Part shown: piece by piece, positions 59,475-64,000 of the stretch | How the letters are laid out: the number at the start of each line of letters is the position of its first letter | Position numbering within the stretch: the stretch's first letter is position 1 | Assembly: GCA_964479595.1 (NCBI GenBank) | Contig: CAYZMU010000002.1 | Location: 90,109-154,108, forward strand | Direction of reading: 5' to 3' | DNA length: 64,000 nt | Origin: Firm-04 sp964479595 | Lineage (GTDB): Bacteria; Bacillota; Clostridia; Oscillospirales; Ruminococcaceae | Made by a program: the position numbers and the translations under genes | Notes under the pieces: model-generated | Databases searched by the model: none | What the model saw: the letters and a program-made list of their open reading frames with translations, nothing else | Told to the model about the DNA's origin: nothing

Positions 59475-62267
59475 GTGCCTCGGATTTCGGTTATCATGGG
59501 CGTTTACAACTGCCCGAAGAAGAAAATCCTTTTCCGTGCGGTGGATTCGGTTCTGAATCAGACCTTCGGGGATTTTGAGTTTCTCATCTGCGACGACGGT
59601 TCAACGAATGACACCCTGAAATGGCTCAGGGAGAAGGCGCAAACAGACAAAAGGATTGTGGTGCTGGAAAACGGGCGCAACAGAGGGCTCGCGGTGGCGC
59701 TCAATCACTGCCTCAAGCGCGCGAAGGGCGAGTTTATCGCGCGTCAGGACGCCGACGACTATTCCGCGAACACGCGATTTCAGACACAGGTGGATTTTCT
59801 GACGCAGCATCGCAATATTGACTTTGTCGGAACGGCAAGTTTCGTCTATGACAAGGACGGTCCTTTCGGGGAATGGCACCGCCCGGCTTATCCTTCGAAG
59901 CGGGATTTCCTGTTCAATTCGCCGTTTATCCACGGGACGACCATGTTCCGCAGGGAGGTTTTTGACCGCTGCGGAGGGTATCGCCTTGTCGGAAAATGCC
60001 ATAAATACGAGGATTACGAATTTTTTATGCGCGCGTACGCGAGCGGGTTTCAGGGGGCGAACATAGACAGGCTCCTGTACACTTTCTATTCCGAGGTGCA
60101 CAAGAACCGTGTTCCCACGGCGATGCGGCTGGACGAATACCACGTTCGCAAGGAGGGTTTCGCGCGGCTGGGGCTGCTGCCAAAGGCGATGCCCTACGTA
60201 TGGAAACCGCTCGTGCTGGCGCTGATTCCCAACGCGCTGCTTAACTGGCTCAAGGACTTCAAGAAGAACAATCTTATGCACAAGTATTCCGTCATGCTTA
60301 AACTCTATAAAGTCCTTGTCAACCGCAACAGCTATATTAAGTTAAAGTATGAACGCTTTGTCAATACCCATAAGAAGCTGCACAGGCAGTTCCCGGTCAT
60401 CTCGTGGTGCTATCTGCTCAAGCTGAATCTGGAGAGCTTGTTTATGCACCGCAGCGAGCGTGATCAGGAGAACGCCAAGGGACTCAAGGGCAGAGAATCC
60501 GCCGCCGGCGGGTCCGCGCAGGAGCTCGCGCGCAAGCTTTCCGGGCATGAGATTGTCTCGTTCGATATCTTTGACACACTGATTTTCCGCCCGTTCGCGG
60601 TGCCGAGCGATATGTTCTACATGGTCGGAGAGGCGCTGGGGTATCCCGATTTCAAGACCATCCGGGTGGAGGCGGAAAAGAGTCTGAGGCGTCAGAAGGG
60701 CGCGGAATCGGTGACTTTACGGGAAATCTATGATTTCCTCGCCCAGCACACCGGGATTGACGCGGAGACAGGGATGAATACGGAGCTGCGGGTGGAGATG
60801 GATCTCTGCTCGGCGAACCCGTATCTCAAAGAGGTCTACAACCTGCTGCGCGCAAACGGGCAGCGTATCATCATCGTATCGGATATGTACCTGCCGGCGG
60901 ACTTCCTCGCGAAAATGCTGCGCGCGAACGGCTTTGACGGGTTTGAGAAGATCTACATTTCGTGCGAGATTCACGCGGAGAAGCACGACGGGCGACTCTA
61001 CGAGTATGTCAAGAAGGACCTGCGCACAACGGATATCATCCACGTCGGGGACAATTTTGTGTCCGATGTCAGCAACGCGCGAAAGCACGGCCTGAGCGCG
61101 ATTGAGTACAAAAATGTCAACGAGGAGGGCAATATCTATCGTCCCAAGGATATGTCTCCCATCATCGGCTCGGCGTACAGCGGGATTGTGAACCGCCGCC
61201 TCTACCGCGCGGACCGCTCCTACAGCTCCGCGTATGAATACGGGTTTAAGTACGGCGGACTACTGGTGCTGGGGTTCTGCGGGTATATCCATAAAATCGC
61301 GCGGGAACGCGCGCCGCAGAAGATCCTGTTCTTTTCGCGTGACGGCTATATCGTAAGAGAAATTTACAGCAAGCTTTACCCGGAGGAAAAGACGGAGTAT
61401 GTCTACTGGTCGCGCAGCGCCGCCGCCAAGCTCGGCGCGGACCTTTTCCGGGACAATTTCCTTAAAAAGTTTGTGACACAGAAGCGCAATCACGGGATGT
61501 CTCTTTACGATATCTTCAGCGCCATCGGCATCGCGGACTGGGATTTTCCGTTTAACTTAAACGATGAACTCACGACCAGAAACGCTGAGATTGTTGAAGA
61601 CTATCTGCTCGAAAACTGGGACAGACTCATGGCGGAATATGACGGCATGGACCAAGCGGCGCGGCAGTATTTCGGGGAGATTCTCAAAGACTGCAAGAGC
61701 GTGCTGACGGTGGACTGCGGCTGGGCCGGCAGCGGCAATATCATTTTGGAGCAGATTGTCAACCGCAAATGGAATATGCACTGCGCCTTTACGGGGGTTC
61801 TGGCTGGGAGTAATTCTTTTAACCAGCACGATGCCGATTCCAGCGAAACGTTTATTTTAGACAAGAAAATGCGGGTCTTCTGTTTCTCCTCCACCGTGAA
61901 CCGGGACAAATACAAGGCGCACAAGCCCGCTTTGAATTACAACATTTACTTTGAGATGCTCTTCAGCGCGCCCGAGCCGAGTTTTCGGGAATTTCGCCTT
62001 GACAGCGACGGGAAATACGCGTTTGTCTTTGACACTACTGTGGAAAACAAGGCGTATATTGAGGCGATTCAGAAGGGCGAGCGCGATTTCATCTATGAGT
62101 ACATCTACACGTTCCGCAAGTACCCGTTCATGCGCAATATTTCGGGAAGCGACGCGTACACGCCCTTCATGGAGGCGCTGGAGCACAGCAAGAAATATAT
62201 TGACAAAATGTTCGCCGAATGTGTTTTTGACGAGACCACAAGCGGCAGGAAAAACAGGATAAAGTGA
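59475..62267 (+). CDS. Fusion: family 2 glycosyltransferase plus HAD-type hydrolase
   Basis: 930 residues. Residues about 1-250 are a GT2 enzyme (ISVIMGVYNCPKKKILFRAV, FLICDDGSTND, ARQDADDYS, YEDYEFFMRAYASG). A helical linker follows. A HAD hydrolase domain starts near residue 355: SFDIFDTLIFRP (Asp364), IIIVSDMYLP, HVGDNFVSDVSNARKHG. From about 615 comes a COG5610-type region (LFFSRDGYIVREIY, VDCGWAGSGNIIL) homologous to the preceding gene. In motif I the second Asp of DxD is Phe, as in dehalogenase-type HADs. GTG start at 59475, 4 nt after the previous gene. Likely adds and processes a phosphorylated sugar. Confidence 0.8.
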   Translation: MPRISVIMGVYNCPKKKILFRAVDSVLNQTFGDFEFLICDDGSTNDTLKWLREKAQTDKRIVVLENGRNRGLAVALNHCLKRAKGEFIARQDADDYSANTRFQTQVDFLTQHRNIDFVGTASFVYDKDGPFGEWHRPAYPSKRDFLFNSPFIHGTTMFRREVFDRCGGYRLVGKCHKYEDYEFFMRAYASGFQGANIDRLLYTFYSEVHKNRVPTAMRLDEYHVRKEGFARLGLLPKAMPYVWKPLVLALIPNALLNWLKDFKKNNLMHKYSVMLKLYKVLVNRNSYIKLKYERFVNTHKKLHRQFPVISWCYLLKLNLESLFMHRSERDQENAKGLKGRESAAGGSAQELARKLSGHEIVSFDIFDTLIFRPFAVPSDMFYMVGEALGYPDFKTIRVEAEKSLRRQKGAESVTLREIYDFLAQHTGIDAETGMNTELRVEMDLCSANPYLKEVYNLLRANGQRIIIVSDMYLPADFLAKMLRANGFDGFEKIYISCEIHAEKHDGRLYEYVKKDLRTTDIIHVGDNFVSDVSNARKHGLSAIEYKNVNEEGNIYRPKDMSPIIGSAYSGIVNRRLYRADRSYSSAYEYGFKYGGLLVLGFCGYIHKIARERAPQKILFFSRDGYIVREIYSKLYPEEKTEYVYWSRSAAAKLGADLFRDNFLKKFVTQKRNHGMSLYDIFSAIGIADWDFPFNLNDELTTRNAEIVEDYLLENWDRLMAEYDGMDQAARQYFGEILKDCKSVLTVDCGWAGSGNIILEQIVNRKWNMHCAFTGVLAGSNSFNQHDADSSETFILDKKMRVFCFSSTVNRDKYKAHKPALNYNIYFEMLFSAPEPSFREFRLDSDGKYAFVFDTTVENKAYIEAIQKGERDFIYEYIYTFRKYPFMRNISGSDAYTPFMEALEHSKKYIDKMFAECVFDETTSGRKNRIK

Positions 62268-62274
62268 GGTCATT

Positions 62275-63120
62275 ATGGCGCCGGAATTGGATAAACAGCA
62301 AAAGATCGAGCAAAAGCAGCAAGCGAAACAGAAGCGGCGGGAGGAAGTTCAGAAGAGAAGGGAAGCCCGCAGCCAGCAGATGTTTCTGCTTCGGCTTTTG
62401 GTGTCGCGGGATTTCAAAACAAGATACAAGCGCTCGACTTTAGGTCTTTTATGGAGTTTGCTCGCGCCGCTTGCCAATATTGCCGCGCAGGCCGTTATTT
62501 TCTCGTTCTTCTTTAACCGTGGGGAACACTATATAAGCTACTTGGTAGTCGGAAACATTGTCTTTAATTTGTTCTCCGATATTACGACCAACGGGATGTT
62601 CGCCATATCCGCGAACGCCGGCATTCTCTCCTCGATCAAAGTCAATAAGTATTTGTTTTTGCTATCGAAATCCTACTCTTGTGTGATACACTTTCTCATC
62701 TCCGTCGCTATCATGTTCGGGGTCGTCGCAATAGACGGGGTGACGTTTCACTGGAACTTCCTGCTGCTTCTCTACCCCACCGTCTGTCTGTTTCTGTTTA
62801 GTGTCGGCGTTGCTTTGGTGCTGTGTGTGCTGTACATTTTCTTCAAGGACACGCAGTATATTTACGGGGTGTTTATGACGATTCTGCGTTATTTCTCGGC
62901 ACTCTTCTATTATGTTGACGCCTTTCCGGAAGCCGTGCAGAATTACTTCTATCTGAATCCCGTTTACTGTTATATGTATTATTTCCGAAGCGTCATTCTG
63001 TACAACGAAATACCCCCCGCGTGGCTTCAGATCTGGGTTGCGGTGCTGCCGATTCTTGCCTTGGCCTTTGGTGTGCTGGTGTTCCGCGCGAACGAGAAGA
63101 AATTCATATTCTACTATTGA
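62275..63120 (+). CDS. ABC-2 polysaccharide exporter permease (second system)
   Basis: 281 residues. A very basic, Gln/Arg/Lys-rich cytoplasmic N-terminus (about 1-35) precedes SRDFKTRYKRSTLGLLWSLLAPL and six transmembrane helices (YLVVGNIVFNLFSDI, FFKDTQYIYGVFMTILRYFSALFYY). TagG/Wzm-type permease, different in sequence from the one at 35225. The ATPase gene follows after 12 nt. Confidence 0.88.
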   Translation: MAPELDKQQKIEQKQQAKQKRREEVQKRREARSQQMFLLRLLVSRDFKTRYKRSTLGLLWSLLAPLANIAAQAVIFSFFFNRGEHYISYLVVGNIVFNLFSDITTNGMFAISANAGILSSIKVNKYLFLLSKSYSCVIHFLISVAIMFGVVAIDGVTFHWNFLLLLYPTVCLFLFSVGVALVLCVLYIFFKDTQYIYGVFMTILRYFSALFYYVDAFPEAVQNYFYLNPVYCYMYYFRSVILYNEIPPAWLQIWVAVLPILALAFGVLVFRANEKKFIFYY

Positions 63121-63132
63121 CGGGAGAACGCT

Positions 63133-63951
63133 ATGCAAGAACAGATCAAACAACCTATCATGATAGAAGAGGATATCCCGGAAGAAGAACTCTTGATTGA
63201 CGTGAGACACGTTTCCGTGCGCTACAGGGTCGGGAATTTCAGCGATGTCGGGCTGAAAGATTACGTCATCAACAAGATAAAAGGGCGCGAAAAGACGATC
63301 GGCTATGAGGCGGTCAAGGACGTGAGTTTCAAACTGAAGCGCGGGGAGTTTCTGGGCATTATCGGGCGGAACGGCGCGGGGAAAACGACCCTCTTGAAGG
63401 CTGTGACCGGCGTGATTGATCTGCCTCATAACAAGAAGGAACCTGATAAGAATTACATTCGGACAAAGGGGCATATTTCCTCGCTGCTCGCCCTCGGGAC
63501 AGGGTTTGTCGGCACCATGACCATCAAGGAGAATGTGTATCTGAGGGGCGCGCTGTTGGGCTATTCCAAAAAATTCCTTGACGAGAAATACCCCGAGATT
63601 CTGGAGTTTTCCGAACTTGGGGAGTTTGAAAACTTCCAGCTGCGCCAGCTTTCCTCCGGTATGCGTTCCCGTCTGGCGTTTTCCATCGCCAGTTTGATTG
63701 ACTCAGAAATCCTGATATTGGACGAGGTTCTGGCGGTCGGCGACGGTTCGTTTTACGGAAAGAGCCTGTCGAAGATGATGGAGATTATCAAAGGCGGGGC
63801 AGGGACCATTTTTGTTTCGCATTCACTGCCCACGATTCGCAAGATGTCCACAAAAGTGCTTTGGCTGGAAAAAGGCGAGTGCCGCGGCTATGGGGATACG
63901 AAAGCGGTCTGCGACGAATACGAAGCGTTTTTGAAAAGTTTGAAGAAATAG
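63133..63951 (+). CDS. ABC exporter ATPase, TagH/Wzt type (second system)
   Basis: 272 residues. The N-terminal DVRHVSVRYRVGNFSDVGLKDYVINKIKG extension is typical of teichoic-acid/polysaccharide ATPases. Walker A GRNGAGKT (about 78-85), signature LSSGMRSRLAFS, Walker B ILILDEVLAVGD and switch His FVSHSL. There is no C-terminal carbohydrate-binding domain. Pairs with the permease at 62275. Confidence 0.9.
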   Translation: MQEQIKQPIMIEEDIPEEELLIDVRHVSVRYRVGNFSDVGLKDYVINKIKGREKTIGYEAVKDVSFKLKRGEFLGIIGRNGAGKTTLLKAVTGVIDLPHNKKEPDKNYIRTKGHISSLLALGTGFVGTMTIKENVYLRGALLGYSKKFLDEKYPEILEFSELGEFENFQLRQLSSGMRSRLAFSIASLIDSEILILDEVLAVGDGSFYGKSLSKMMEIIKGGAGTIFVSHSLPTIRKMSTKVLWLEKGECRGYGDTKAVCDEYEAFLKSLKK

Positions 63952-63962
63952 GAGAACGGGAA

Positions 63963-64000
63963 ATGTACGATTATCTGATTGTGGGAGCGGGGCTCTACGG
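63963..64000 (+). CDS. glf: UDP-galactopyranose mutase, first codons only
   Basis: The window ends 13 codons after ATG 63963, which has GGAGAACGGGAA upstream. The visible start, MYDYLIVGAGLYG, is the dinucleotide-binding strand characteristic of Glf, the flavoenzyme that makes UDP-galactofuranose. Another FAD protein with the same GxGxxG start is possible, but the GlfT2-like gene at 52227 makes Glf the best call. Confidence 0.72.
   Translation, partial: MYDYLIVGAGLY

Overview
The window looks like part of a GC-rich Clostridia genome, probably an uncultured gut member of the Oscillospirales/Ruminococcaceae group. The evidence is the very consensus sigma-A promoters (TTGACA, 17 nt, TATAAT), AGGAGG-type ribosome sites, common GTG/TTG starts, an OadB-type sodium pump subunit, a HydS-like [FeFe]-hydrogenase, a dockerin-like esterase pair and TagGH-type exporters. 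A block of exactly 100 N at 18763-18862 marks a scaffold gap, so this is a draft or metagenome assembly and some frameshifts could be sequence errors. The taxonomic call is inference.

Region 1 (1-8581), housekeeping: a topoisomerase IV/gyrase A-like gene and an unknown gene on the minus strand. On the plus strand follow an OadB/OadG-like sodium-pump pair, a membrane protein, alanine racemase, uracil-DNA glycosylase, methylenetetrahydrofolate reductase and a stand-alone methionine synthase activation domain.

Region 2 (8600-17500), a signalling operon: eight same-strand genes behind one strong promoter, ending at a hairpin terminator. They are an unknown protein, a DivIVA-like coiled coil, a sensory-type [FeFe]-hydrogenase homologue, a zinc-ribbon/leucine-rich-repeat protein, a Ser/Thr-kinase-like protein with zinc ribbon, a TerY-like vWA protein, a PP2C phosphatase and a protein with a degenerate cytidine-deaminase-like fold. 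This is the most interesting candidate system: a TerY-P phospho-signalling triad physically linked to a redox/H2 sensor.

Region 3 (17516-30782), mixed: rpe (broken by the gap), an RnfD-RnfE fusion with an RnfA-like partner, a membrane-anchored glycosidase-like protein, three tRNAs (Gly-TCC, Arg-TCT, His-GTG), a cytoplasmic alpha-amylase, a membrane/spermidine-synthase fusion, two tandem CE2-like esterases sharing a nearly identical 465-bp promoter and 5' end, and a LysR regulator.

Region 4 (30783-64000), a cell-surface polysaccharide locus: it opens with about 1 kb of AT-rich non-coding leader. It encodes UDP-ManNAcA synthesis (WecB and WecC), glycosyltransferases (GT2, GT4, CgeB-like, GlfT2-like), two separate ABC-2 exporters and, at the right edge, the start of UDP-galactopyranose mutase. 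It also encodes several multidomain proteins with unusual fusions: asparagine-synthetase-like plus DUF6270-like, FrhB plus pyruvyltransferase plus ILEI-like, and GT2 plus HAD. The locus is interrupted at 45400-50800 by decayed DNA (head-tail prophage relic, truncated rfbA, frameshifted membrane protein, partial EamA-like gene, a leucine-rich-repeat gene), followed by an intact tyrosine recombinase next to the promoter of the second half. The genes together suggest an exported glycan with N-acetylmannosaminuronic acid (possibly amidated), galactofuranose and pyruvyl groups.
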